This document shows positions 43,908-52,002 of a stretch of 64,000 nt of DNA, in pieces (the first letter of the stretch is position 1; every line of letters starts with the position of its first letter). Position numbers and translations under genes: made by a program. Source of the stretch: Marinicella sp. (GTDB lineage Bacteria; Pseudomonadota; Gammaproteobacteria; Xanthomonadales; Marinicellaceae); contig JANQRW010000022.1 of the NCBI GenBank assembly GCA_028284365.1, forward strand, positions 62,001 through 126,000, written 5' to 3'. The notes under the pieces are model-generated. The model worked only from the letters and a program-made list of their open reading frames with translations, did not search any database and was not told the origin of the DNA.

Positions 43908-45151
43908 TTGTTCAGGTAATCATTGAAGAAGCCACCAGCTTTCATGCGTTGTACCAAAGGTTCAAAATCGTGACTGTTGTTCAATTCAATGCCAACCACA
44001 GCGGGCCCATGTTCTCGGTTGTGTTTTTTCTGATATTGGAAATAGGTGATGTCATCAGCAGGGCCCAGAACCTCTGCCACAAATTCTTTCAAAGCACCTG
44101 CCCGCTGCGGGAATCGCACCAAAAAATAGTGTTTTAAACCATTGTACAAAAGTGCTCGTTCACGAATCTCCTCAATGCGAGTGATGTCGTTGTTACTGCC
44201 ACTGAGTACACAAACCACTCGCTTGCCTTTAATTTTTGAGTGGTATTGATGCAAGCCAGCCAAAGCCAAAGCCCCTGCGGGTTCAACAACAATGGCATCT
44301 TTATTGTATAGATTTAAAATGGTCTGACAAACCAAGCCATCAGGAACCTGGATCACATCATCAAGATACTGTTGGCAGATGGCATAAGTATATTCACCCA
44401 CTTGTTGAACGGCCGCCCCATCAACAAAGCGACTGATCTGAGGCAATTTAACATTACACCCTGATTGGAAAGCTGCCGCCATTGATGCCGCGCCTTCTGG
44501 CTCCACACCAACCACTTTGGTTTGTGGCGTATGCTGCTTGATGACGCTTAATAAACCAGATGCCAGTCCACCTCCACCAATTGGTACAAATAAATAATCA
44601 ATGGCTTGATCAGAGCATTGGGCCAATAACTCAGATGCAATGGTTGCTTGTCCAGCAATGATTTCAGGGTCATCAAAAGGATGAATGAAGGGGTACTGAT
44701 GTTGTTCACTGAACTCGGTGGCTGCCTGTGATGCCTCATCGAAAGTGTCACCAACCAAACTCACGTTGACATAATTGCCACCAAACATATTGACTTGATC
44801 CACTTTTTGTCGTGGTGTAGTCACAGGCATAAACACCGTTGCCTGAAGCGCTAATCGACAACAAGTGTAAGCCACACCTTGTGCATGGTTACCAGCACTG
44901 GCACAAACCACGTGCGTTAAATCTGGCTGTTGTTCCTTTAAACTTGCCAATTTATTGTACGCACCACGGATTTTATAAGACCTGACTGTTTGTAAATCCT
45001 CACGTTTCAACAACACTTCAGCCGCAAACTGTTTTGAATGATTCAAATTAGGCATCAAAGGTGTTTGTTGGATAACTCCTTTAAGCCTTTCTTCAGCAGC
45101 CTCAACATCAATCATAGGTACCAAGGGGTTTTTTAATGGAACTGCAATCAT
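43877..45151 (-). CDS. ilvA: threonine ammonia-lyase (threonine deaminase), short form
   Basis: This PLP enzyme turns threonine into 2-oxobutanoate, the first step to isoleucine. It is 424 residues with PLP lysine K60 in LQTVRSYKIRGAYNK, the phosphate loop IGGGGLASGL and CVLSGSNNDITR. The C-terminal regulatory part (LVRFPQRAGALKEFVAEVLG) is a single ACT-like domain. This is shorter than the 514-residue E. coli enzyme, so feedback control by isoleucine/valine may differ. It is the last gene of the ilv cluster, separated from ilvC by a terminator at 45177-45203. Confidence 0.95.
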   Translation of the reverse strand: MIAVPLKNPLVPMIDVEAAEERLKGVIQQTPLMPNLNHSKQFAAEVLLKREDLQTVRSYKIRGAYNKLASLKEQQPDLTHVVCASAGNHAQGVAYTCCRLALQATVFMPVTTPRQKVDQVNMFGGNYVNVSLVGDTFDEASQAATEFSEQHQYPFIHPFDDPEIIAGQATIASELLAQCSDQAIDYLFVPIGGGGLASGLLSVIKQHTPQTKVVGVEPEGAASMAAAFQSGCNVKLPQISRFVDGAAVQQVGEYTYAICQQYLDDVIQVPDGLVCQTILNLYNKDAIVVEPAGALALAGLHQYHSKIKGKRVVCVLSGSNNDITRIEEIRERALLYNGLKHYFLVRFPQRAGALKEFVAEVLGPADDITYFQYQKKHNREHGPAVVGIELNNSHDFEPLVQRMKAGGFFNDYLNNQPELFSLVL

Positions 45152-45176
45152 GTTTTAGTCACTGGTGGTGCTCTCT

Positions 45177-45203
45177 AAAAAATTCCTCGGCACATGTCCG
45201 AGG
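45177..45203 (-). terminator. intrinsic terminator between ilvC and ilvA
   Basis: Read on the minus strand, CCTCGG (45203-45198) and CCGAGG (45190-45185) form a 6-bp GC stem with a 7-nt loop, followed by AATTTTTT. It would reduce ilvA expression relative to the upstream ilv genes. Confidence 0.75.
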
Positions 45204-45230
45204 ATAACATAGGGAGAATTGAAATAAACC

Positions 45231-46277
45231 TTAACCATTTTCAGGTCTAAGCTTTCTGACCTGCTGGCCGGTTTGCCACAGTTCAGAGTTGCGCAACACG
45301 TCCAACTCCTGATCCAGCTTTTCACGGTAATCAGGTTTTTGATTGGCTTCTATCACCACCTTAGCCTCTTGACCACTGGCCACACTGGCATACAACTCTT
45401 CAAAAATAGGCGTATTGGCATCACGGAATTTATGGCGCCAATCCAACGCCCCACGCTGGGCGGTGGTTGAGGTATTGGCATACATCCAATCCATACCATT
45501 ATCTGCCACCAAAGGCATCAGACTTTGGGTTAATTCCTCCACTGTTTCATTAAAAGCTTCAGATGGTGAATGGCCATTTTTACGCAGTACGTTGTATTGC
45601 GCTTCAAACAAACCAGCAATTGCACCCATCAAAATACCTCGCTCACCAGTTAAATCTGAATACACTTCTTTTTTGAAGTCAGTTTCAAACAAATAGCCTG
45701 AACCGACCCCGATACCAAGTGCTGTAGCGGTTTCTTTGGCGTTACCTGTCACATCTTGGAACACAGCATAACTTGAATTCAGACCTTTACCTTGTTGGAA
45801 TAAAGTACGCAGTGAAGTACCAGATCCTTTTGGTGCCACCAACACCACATCCACATCAGCTGGTGGCACAATGCCGGTTTGCTCATGATAAGTAACACCA
45901 AAACCATGCGAAAAATACAAGGTATCACCTGCATTGAGGTTTGCTTTAACCGTTGGCCATGCTGCAATTTGACCCGCATCTGAAAGTAAGTACATCACCA
46001 CATCTGCTTTTTGAGTTGCCTCCGCCAATTCAAACAGATTCTCTCCAACAACCCAACCATCTGCCAAGGCTTTGTCCCATGAGGCAGAGTCCTTGCGTTG
46101 ACCAACAATCACTTGAAAACCATTGTCCTTTAAGTTAAGGGCTTGCCCTGGGCCTTGTACACCGTAACCCAGTACAGCAATGGTTTTATCTGTTAAATAT
46201 TGCTGTGCCTGAGTTAATGGATACTCGTCACGGGTCACCACTTCTTCCCAAGTTCCACCAAAGTTTAATTTAGCCAT
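45231..46277 (-). CDS. ilvC: ketol-acid reductoisomerase
   Basis: This NADPH- and Mg-dependent enzyme isomerises and reduces acetolactate and acetohydroxybutyrate in valine and isoleucine synthesis. The 348-residue protein has the Rossmann motif AVLGYGVQGPGQALNLKDNG, VGQRKDSASW, FSHGFGVTYHE, VLVAPKGSGTSLR and the metal site YSDLTGERGILMG. It is a class I enzyme of a variant seen in Bacteroidetes and some gammaproteobacteria. It lies 20 bases after ilvN. Confidence 0.96.
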   Translation of the reverse strand: MAKLNFGGTWEEVVTRDEYPLTQAQQYLTDKTIAVLGYGVQGPGQALNLKDNGFQVIVGQRKDSASWDKALADGWVVGENLFELAEATQKADVVMYLLSDAGQIAAWPTVKANLNAGDTLYFSHGFGVTYHEQTGIVPPADVDVVLVAPKGSGTSLRTLFQQGKGLNSSYAVFQDVTGNAKETATALGIGVGSGYLFETDFKKEVYSDLTGERGILMGAIAGLFEAQYNVLRKNGHSPSEAFNETVEELTQSLMPLVADNGMDWMYANTSTTAQRGALDWRHKFRDANTPIFEELYASVASGQEAKVVIEANQKPDYREKLDQELDVLRNSELWQTGQQVRKLRPENG

Positions 46278-46297
46278 TATTTACTCCTACTTTTTAT

Positions 46298-46870
46298 TTA
46301 AATTGAAAATTCTGTTACTGCCTGTTCTTCTGTTTCACAGGTGGCATGTTGTTTAAACATCACAGCATCAGTTGGTGATGCAGCATGCGCAGGTTTACTG
46401 ATGCTGACTGGGCCTGATCGCACGAACTCAATCACCCCCACTGTTGCCAAAGCTTCCAGTAAAGTTTGATTTTCTGCATAACTACCAGTTTTTTGAATCA
46501 CTGTAAATTCGTTGTTCATACTCAGCACACTGGCATGGTTTTGGTGAATGATTTGTTCGGCCAATGTTTGTTCCAGCATTGAATGAGTGGCCACTTTATA
46601 CAAAGCCACTTCTTGTTGAATCAGGTCATTTTCTTCGCTGAAGTCTGCCCGCAAAACATCGATCTGGCGTTCTAACTGTTTGCTTAAACGAATCGCTGTC
46701 AGCTGTTCACATTGAACTTGAACACTGTGCCTGAACACACCCGCTTGTTCAGTTTCACAAACAGACAAGGCGTCAATATTTAAATTTATTCTTGAGAACA
46801 CAGCTGTGATGCGATTCAAAATACCAGTTTGGTCATTAGAGTAAATCGCAAAGTTATAATTCTTTTTCAT
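46298..46870 (-). CDS. ilvN: acetolactate synthase small (regulatory) subunit
   Basis: The protein has about 190 residues from the ATG at 46870. The N-terminal ACT domain (NFAIYSNDQTGILNRITAVFSRINLNIDAL) is followed by a C-terminal domain with VIQKTGSYAENQTLLEAL and a tail (TGPVSI-like RSGPVSISKP) beyond the core. It binds the catalytic subunit and gives valine sensitivity in the family. It is longer than E. coli IlvN and close to IlvH. It starts one base after the ilvB stop. Confidence 0.9.
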   Translation of the reverse strand: MKKNYNFAIYSNDQTGILNRITAVFSRINLNIDALSVCETEQAGVFRHSVQVQCEQLTAIRLSKQLERQIDVLRADFSEENDLIQQEVALYKVATHSMLEQTLAEQIIHQNHASVLSMNNEFTVIQKTGSYAENQTLLEALATVGVIEFVRSGPVSISKPAHAASPTDAVMFKQHATCETEEQAVTEFSI

Positions 46871-46871
46871 G

Positions 46872-48650
46872 TTATGAGTCCTCACTTTGCTTAGTTTCTG
46901 GAGACTCCAGGCACATATCGGCCACTGAAGCTCCCGGGGTGATGATTGGAAACACATTTTCTTCCTGCTTGACCATGACCTCCAACACATAAGCGCCCGG
47001 ATGTGAAAGCATGTCTTGGATACCTTGGTTCAGTGCTTTGGGTGATGCTATCTTTTGGTTGGTGATGCCATAGCTCTCAGCAATCATACAAAAATCAGGG
47101 TTACTCATAGGTGTTGAGGCATAGCGTTGTTCGAAGTACAACTCTTGCCACTGACGAACCATCCCCAAAAACTGATTGTTTAAGATGATTAGTTTGACAT
47201 CCAATTGATGTTGCATCACCACACCCAACTCTTGTATGGTCATTTGTACACCACCATCACCGACAATACCAATCACTGGACGATCAGGACAGGCAAATTT
47301 AGCCCCAATAGCCGCCGGCAAACAAAAACCCATGGTTCCCAAGCCACCTGATGTAATCAAACTGCGGGTTTGCTTGAATTTGGCATAGCGACAAGTGGCC
47401 ATTTGGTGCTGACCAACATCAGTCACCAGGATCGCATCGCTGCAATTTTGATTGATAGATTCGACCACTTCTGCCATGCTTATTTCATCGCCTTGGGCAC
47501 ATAAGTCTGGTTGAATGATTTTTTCATTTTCAATCACATGTAATTTCTTAAACTGTTCAAACCAAGTGTTGTATGTTTTTACTTCCAGCAACTTCATCAA
47601 TTCTGGCAAAGTCTGCTTCACATTTCCCAATACGGCCACATCAGCTTGCACATTTTTGTTGATTTCACTGGGGTCAATCTCAAAATGAATCACTTGCGCC
47701 TGCTTGGCATAATAAACCAGATTACTGGTAACTCGATCATCAAAACGCATCCCCACAGCAACCAAAACATCGCATTCGTTGGTTAATGTATTGGGGGCAT
47801 AATTGCCATGCATACCTAACATTCCAACATACTGTGGATGCGCTGTTGGCAATGCCGATAAACCCAAAACTGTACTGGCCACTGGCATACCAGTGTGTTC
47901 CAAGAAAGTCAAAAACTCAGCTTCCGCTTCACCCAGAATGACACCTTGTCCGAGTAAGACCATGGGCTTTTGGGCTTGGTTAATCAAGCTGGCCGCCTGC
48001 ATCAGGGCCAATTGGCTGGGTCTGGGATATGGCGCGTAGCTTTTCAGGTTGGTACAGGCTCGATAAGCAAAGTTCAAAACATCCACTTGGGCGTTCTTGG
48101 TGATATCAATCAGCACCGGGCCTGGCCGCCCACTTTTAGCCACATAAAACGCCTTAGCAATCGCACTGGGTATTTCTGCTGCCTCAGTCACTTTATAGTT
48201 CCATTTAGTCACTGGCATGGATATGTCCAAGATGTCTATTTCTTGAAAAGCATCAGTACCCAACAAATGGGCAAAAACCTGACCGGTAATGCAGACGATT
48301 GGCGTTGAGTCTAAAAATGCATCAGCGATACCTGTGATTAAATTAGTGGCACCTGGGCCTGATGTTGCCACACATACTCCCACTTCACCTGAAGCTCGGG
48401 CATAACCTTGTGCCGCATGAACTGCACCCTGTTCATGACGCACCAAAACATGTTCAAGTTGATTTTCATAGTTGTACAGCACGTCATAAGTGGGCATGAT
48501 GGCGCCACCTGGATAACCAAATATTTTCTCAACGCCTTCAGCCAATAAGCTCAAGATGATGGCTTCGGCACCCGGTACTTGTTGAGTTTCTGCCTGTTGC
48601 ACCGGGTTATGTAGGATGTTGGGGTCGGCAATGATTGAATTAGATTTCAT
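46872..48650 (-). CDS. ilvB: acetolactate synthase large (catalytic) subunit
   Basis: This thiamine-diphosphate enzyme joins two pyruvates, or pyruvate and 2-oxobutanoate, to the first common acetohydroxy acid. The 592-residue protein has ThDP glutamate region [37 protein letters not shown], the FAD-binding middle domain ([15 protein letters not shown]), and the C-terminal ThDP/Mg motif [16 protein letters not shown]. It overlaps ilvD by 4 bases. The alternative symbol ilvG would be equally defensible. Confidence 0.95.
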   Translation of the reverse strand: MKSNSIIADPNILHNPVQQAETQQVPGAEAIILSLLAEGVEKIFGYPGGAIMPTYDVLYNYENQLEHVLVRHEQGAVHAAQGYARASGEVGVCVATSGPGATNLITGIADAFLDSTPIVCITGQVFAHLLGTDAFQEIDILDISMPVTKWNYKVTEAAEIPSAIAKAFYVAKSGRPGPVLIDITKNAQVDVLNFAYRACTNLKSYAPYPRPSQLALMQAASLINQAQKPMVLLGQGVILGEAEAEFLTFLEHTGMPVASTVLGLSALPTAHPQYVGMLGMHGNYAPNTLTNECDVLVAVGMRFDDRVTSNLVYYAKQAQVIHFEIDPSEINKNVQADVAVLGNVKQTLPELMKLLEVKTYNTWFEQFKKLHVIENEKIIQPDLCAQGDEISMAEVVESINQNCSDAILVTDVGQHQMATCRYAKFKQTRSLITSGGLGTMGFCLPAAIGAKFACPDRPVIGIVGDGGVQMTIQELGVVMQHQLDVKLIILNNQFLGMVRQWQELYFEQRYASTPMSNPDFCMIAESYGITNQKIASPKALNQGIQDMLSHPGAYVLEVMVKQEENVFPIITPGASVADMCLESPETKQSEDS

Positions 48651-50440
48651 GACTGCACGCCTTTTTCTTTGTAGTTAGCTGCCACATCTTCAGCAATTAA
48701 GGTAAGTGGCAAGGCCGCCGGTTTTACATTTTGATTTTGATTGGAGTGAGCCAAAGCATCAGGTAAGTCGGTTAAACAACCGGTTGATGCAGATGAAACC
48801 GTGCGGGCATATTTACCCAATGTACCACGTTGTGTTTTCAGTGGCGGTGATTGCCATTGTGCTTTGCGCTGTGCCAACTCAGCCGCCTCCACATGCAGAG
48901 TCAATTGGTTTCGCTTGGCATCAATGGTGATCAAATCGCCATTTTCGACCAAGGCAATTTCACCACCTACTTGTGCTTCTGGAGTCACGTGCCCAACCAC
49001 AAAACCATGCGTGCCACCCGAGAAACGGCCATCGGTAACTAAAGCCACAGAATCTCCTAAACCTGCACCAATGATGGCCGATGTGGGCTTGAGCATTTCT
49101 GGCATCCCTGGTCCACCTTTGGGGCCTACATACCGAATGACCACCACATCACCAGCTTTGACCAGACCAGCGGCAATGCCCTGATTCACCTCAAACTCGC
49201 TGTCAAAAGTCCGTGCTGGGCCACGAAAAAATTCACCTTCTTTACCGGTTATTTTAGCCACTGCACCTTCGCTGGCCAGATTACCTCTGAGGATCTGTAT
49301 GTGACCAGTGGACTTGATGGGCTTGTTATGCGGGTAAAACACATCTTGCCCGCTGTCCAATGGTTTCACATTGGCTAAATTTTCAGCGATGGTTTGGCCT
49401 GTTACGGTCATACAATCACCCTCTAACCAGCCCAAGTCCAACATATAGCGCATCACTGCAGGAATTCCACCAACACGATGTAAATCCTCCATCAGGTATT
49501 TTCCACTGGGTTTTAAATCGGCCAAGAATGGTATTTCATCACTGATCGCCTGTAGATCATCCAAGCTCAAATCAATCCCAGCAGCATCTGCAATCGCCAA
49601 AAAATGCAACACAGCATTGGTTGATCCTCCCAAAACTGTAACCAACTTGAACGCATTTAACATGGCCTCTTTGGTCACAATGTCCTTGGGTTTCAGATCC
49701 TGTGCAATTAAACAACTGATGGCATCAGCCACTTGTGTGACCTCATCGGATTTATTGGTGCTGACTGCTGGATTCGATGAAGAGTATGGCAAACTCATAC
49801 CCATCGCTTCAATGGCTGCTGCCATGGTGTTGGCGGTATACATACCCCCACAGGCGCCAGCTCCCGGACAAGCTTTTTGAATCACTTGCTTGTAATTCTC
49901 ATCATCCATCTGACCGGCCACTTTAGCCCCCCAAGCTTCAAATGCCGAGACCACATCCAACTTTTTACCAGCATGACAGCCTGAAGCAATGGTGCCACCA
50001 TATACCAACACTGCCGGCCGGTTCAAACGCAGCATTGCCATCATCGCTCCTGGCATGTTTTTATCACAACCCACCACCGTAACCACAGCATCGTAATGCA
50101 TACCAGCCACTACTGTTTCCATCGAATCGGCGATTAAATCACGTGATGGTAAAGAATAATGCATACCACTGGTACCCATGGAAATACCATCTGAAATACC
50201 AATGGTGTTGAAAATCAAGCCATTCAGTGGATACTGACTGACCGCACGTTTGATGTTTTTGGCTAAATCATTCAAATGCATGTTGCATGGATTACCTTCA
50301 TAACCTGTAGATGCGATCCCAACAAAAGGCTGATTTAACTGCTCTGGTGTTAGGCCAATGGCATGAAGCATGGCCTTAGCAGCCGGCTGGCTATCGTCTT
50401 GGGTAACCGCTTGTGAATATGGATTTAATGTTTTTTTCAT
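48647..50440 (-). CDS. ilvD: dihydroxy-acid dehydratase
   Basis: This Fe-S dehydratase forms the 2-keto acids of valine and isoleucine synthesis. The 597-residue protein carries cluster cysteines in [22 protein letters not shown] and [17 protein letters not shown], and the Mg/substrate segments [20 protein letters not shown]. It starts at the stop of ilvE (single-base overlap) and its own stop overlaps ilvB. The chain is longer than the 550-560-residue forms and similar to the 610-residue E. coli enzyme. Confidence 0.96.
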   Translation of the reverse strand: MKKTLNPYSQAVTQDDSQPAAKAMLHAIGLTPEQLNQPFVGIASTGYEGNPCNMHLNDLAKNIKRAVSQYPLNGLIFNTIGISDGISMGTSGMHYSLPSRDLIADSMETVVAGMHYDAVVTVVGCDKNMPGAMMAMLRLNRPAVLVYGGTIASGCHAGKKLDVVSAFEAWGAKVAGQMDDENYKQVIQKACPGAGACGGMYTANTMAAAIEAMGMSLPYSSSNPAVSTNKSDEVTQVADAISCLIAQDLKPKDIVTKEAMLNAFKLVTVLGGSTNAVLHFLAIADAAGIDLSLDDLQAISDEIPFLADLKPSGKYLMEDLHRVGGIPAVMRYMLDLGWLEGDCMTVTGQTIAENLANVKPLDSGQDVFYPHNKPIKSTGHIQILRGNLASEGAVAKITGKEGEFFRGPARTFDSEFEVNQGIAAGLVKAGDVVVIRYVGPKGGPGMPEMLKPTSAIIGAGLGDSVALVTDGRFSGGTHGFVVGHVTPEAQVGGEIALVENGDLITIDAKRNQLTLHVEAAELAQRKAQWQSPPLKTQRGTLGKYARTVSSASTGCLTDLPDALAHSNQNQNVKPAALPLTLIAEDVAANYKEKGVQS

Positions 50441-51336
50441 CAGGCTGCCTTGGTCTTTTTGAATTCAACTTTGCGCATCCGAACATAGTCGTTGAACTGC
50501 TGTTGCAGCATGGCACCGAAAGTGTCGCCCCAAGGTAATCTAAACGACTGCTTATTGATGCTACCAATTGCTTGGATCTCAACCGCGGTACCAGTTAAAA
50601 AAGCACCATCAGCAACACCCACCTCTTCAGGTGTAAAATGCTTCTCATGCACACGAATATCATTAGCCGCAGCCAATTCCATCACAATTGAACGGGTGAT
50701 ACCAGGCAAGATATTACCTCTGGGTGGAGTGAACAGTTCGCCATCTTTTTGGAAAAAGAAATTGGCTCCACTGGCCTCTGCCACAAAACCTTTTTGATCT
50801 AACAACAAAGCATCATCAAAACCATCTTGATGTGCATCTTTCATCGCCAAAATAGAATTCACGTAATGACCAGATACTTTGGCATCAACGTGACACGATC
50901 TGGGGTCCGGACGGCAATACGGCGACACTTTCATGTTAAGCTCACCAGCAGCAAAGTATTGGCTCCAGTCCCAAGCGCATAAAAACAGATTACATTTACT
51001 TTCAGCCTGTAAACCTAATTTCTCATCGGTATAAACCAATGGGCGAATGTAGGCATCTTGAAGCTTATTTTTTTTCAGTAGTTGATAAGTCAGATCAATC
51101 AAATCACCAACGCTGTACTTGACATCCATGTGCATGGTCTTGGCTGAGTATAACAAGCGTTCATAGTGTGCTTTAGCCCTGAGGATCTTAGTGCCCTGTT
51201 CAGTGTTATAAGCACGGATGCCCTCAAACACGCCATTGCCGTAATGAAAAGATTGTTGGTACAAGCCGCTGGTTGTGTCTTTGGCCAATTGCCATTGACC
51301 GTTCAAATAAATAACTGTTTCATTGTCGTAATACAT
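50440..51336 (-). CDS. ilvE: branched-chain amino acid aminotransferase
   Basis: This class IV PLP aminotransferase makes and breaks down valine, leucine and isoleucine. It is 298 residues. Landmarks are [12 protein letters not shown] near the start, the PLP lysine in [16 protein letters not shown], the EASGANFFF loop, [16 protein letters not shown] and [13 protein letters not shown]. It is the first structural gene of the ilvEDBNCA cluster. It follows the attenuator and Ile/Val leader peptide at 51364-51503, an uncommon position for ilvE. Confidence 0.95.
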   Translation of the reverse strand: MYYDNETVIYLNGQWQLAKDTTSGLYQQSFHYGNGVFEGIRAYNTEQGTKILRAKAHYERLLYSAKTMHMDVKYSVGDLIDLTYQLLKKNKLQDAYIRPLVYTDEKLGLQAESKCNLFLCAWDWSQYFAAGELNMKVSPYCRPDPRSCHVDAKVSGHYVNSILAMKDAHQDGFDDALLLDQKGFVAEASGANFFFQKDGELFTPPRGNILPGITRSIVMELAAANDIRVHEKHFTPEEVGVADGAFLTGTAVEIQAIGSINKQSFRLPWGDTFGAMLQQQFNDYVRMRKVEFKKTKAA

Positions 51337-51363
51337 AAATCGCTCTTTAAGGTTTTTTCAGCT

Positions 51364-51431
51364 AAAAAAAAAGCCCTTCTTGGTGAGAAGGGCTTTTTTT
51401 TGGATCAACCAATTGTTTGCCGAACTCACCA
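51364..51431 (-). terminator. ilv attenuator: terminator plus antiterminator segment
   Basis: On the minus strand AAGCCCTTCT (51395-51386) and AGAAGGGCTT (51380-51371) form a perfect 10-bp stem with loop CACCA, then seven T. The leader segment TGGTGAG at 51431-51425, spanning the last codon and stop of the leader peptide, is fully complementary to CTCACCA (51387-51381), the loop plus part of the left arm. The two pairings exclude each other. A ribosome stalled at Ile/Val codons would favour the second, so this is a classic transcription attenuator. Confidence 0.88.
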
Positions 51432-51503
51432 CACACGTGGGCCGATAATCACGAGAATGACTGCGACGACGTTAATGAGTTGAATGTTGGCAAATATGTT
51501 CAT
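51426..51503 (-). CDS. ilvL: ilv operon leader peptide (25 residues)
   Basis: A short frame from ATG (51503) to TGA (51426) encodes 25 residues starting MNIFANIQLI. The run NVVAVILVII at positions 11-20 means 13 of the 25 residues are Ile, Val or Leu. Codons used in the run include GTC, CTC and ATC. The intrinsic terminator of ilvE starts about 30 bases beyond the stop codon. This is the arrangement of E. coli ilvL, where stalling on Ile/Val/Leu codons senses charged tRNA. No strong ribosome site is seen before the ATG. It should count as a regulatory frame rather than a functional protein. Confidence 0.85.
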   Translation of the reverse strand: MNIFANIQLINVVAVILVIIGPRVW

Positions 51504-51551
51504 TTGGATTAAATTTTCAGTTTTTGGTTAAAAGTTTTTTGTTCGTTTTGG

Positions 51552-51583
51552 CATATGTTGTTGCAGCTTAATTTTATTGTCAA
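51552..51583 (-). promoter_or_regulatory. candidate ilv promoter
   Basis: On the minus strand TTGACA (51583-51578) is a perfect -35. The -10 is weak: CAACAT at 17 bases or CATATG at 20 bases. It lies about 50 bases before the leader ATG. The flanks are very AT-rich, as in upstream elements of strong promoters. Confidence 0.45.
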
Positions 51584-51744
51584 CAATTTTTTTTTATTTT
51601 TTTAAGCTCACACTTTTATACAAAAAAATTATTTCTTTTTTAAATTATTTTGTGTTAGCTTAGAAAAATGCGTTCAATTTTTTCGCTGAAAATTGGGTTA
51701 AAAATGACCTGACTTTTTAATAATAAACCAAGAGGAATACCGTT

Positions 51745-51855
51745 ATGAAACGGCCAGATTTTACACAACAACAAACAACACAAAGGCAGCAAAACAACAC
51801 CTCCAACAACACCCACATCATTCTTCTCGACCTCCTCCTTTTGATTAGAATTTAA
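51745..51855 (+). CDS. leuL: leu operon leader peptide (36 residues)
   Basis: A frame from ATG (51745) to TAA (51855), with AGAGGA eight bases ahead of the start, encodes 36 residues. The first two thirds are polar (MKRPDFTQQQTTQRQQ, then NNTSNNTH). The end is IILLDLLLLIRI, six Leu codons (CTT, CTC, CTC, CTC, CTT, TTG) within seven positions, just before the stop. It lies 147 bases ahead of leuA. A Leu-codon run at the end of a short leader in front of leuA fits leucine-sensing attenuation like E. coli leuL, but the polar first part and length differ. No other function is evident. Confidence 0.75.
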   Translation: MKRPDFTQQQTTQRQQNNTSNNTHIILLDLLLLIRI

Positions 51856-51995
51856 TTTTCGAATCAAACACTTAAGTCCGTTCTGAAAATCAGAACACAT
51901 TCAAATTAAAAAATAACACTGACGTGATTTCATTCGAAGATTGAATCTTTGAACACAGGTGAACTGTACCTGCATTTTACGTCATATGAAGAGGT
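51840..51995 (+). promoter_or_regulatory. leu leader RNA structures between leuL and leuA
   Basis: Three inverted repeats follow the Leu codons: TTTGATT/AATCAAA (51840-51868), a perfect GTTCTGA/TCAGAAC with 3-nt loop (51880-51896), and TTCGAAGA/TCTTTGAA with one G-U pair (51933-51953). None is followed by a T-run. The leader segment ACCTCCTC (51830-51837, inside the Leu codons) can pair at 7 of 8 positions with GAAGAGGT (51988-51995), the leuA ribosome site. Control by translation or Rho instead of an intrinsic terminator is possible. Confidence 0.45.
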
Positions 51996-52002
51996 TAAAA
52001 CC

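Noticed and set aside
51655-51900. 81-codon minus-strand frame in the ilv/leu gap
   Set aside because: It is antisense to the leu leader peptide. The plus-strand leader has a good ribosome site and a Leu run before its stop, which explain the open frame better.
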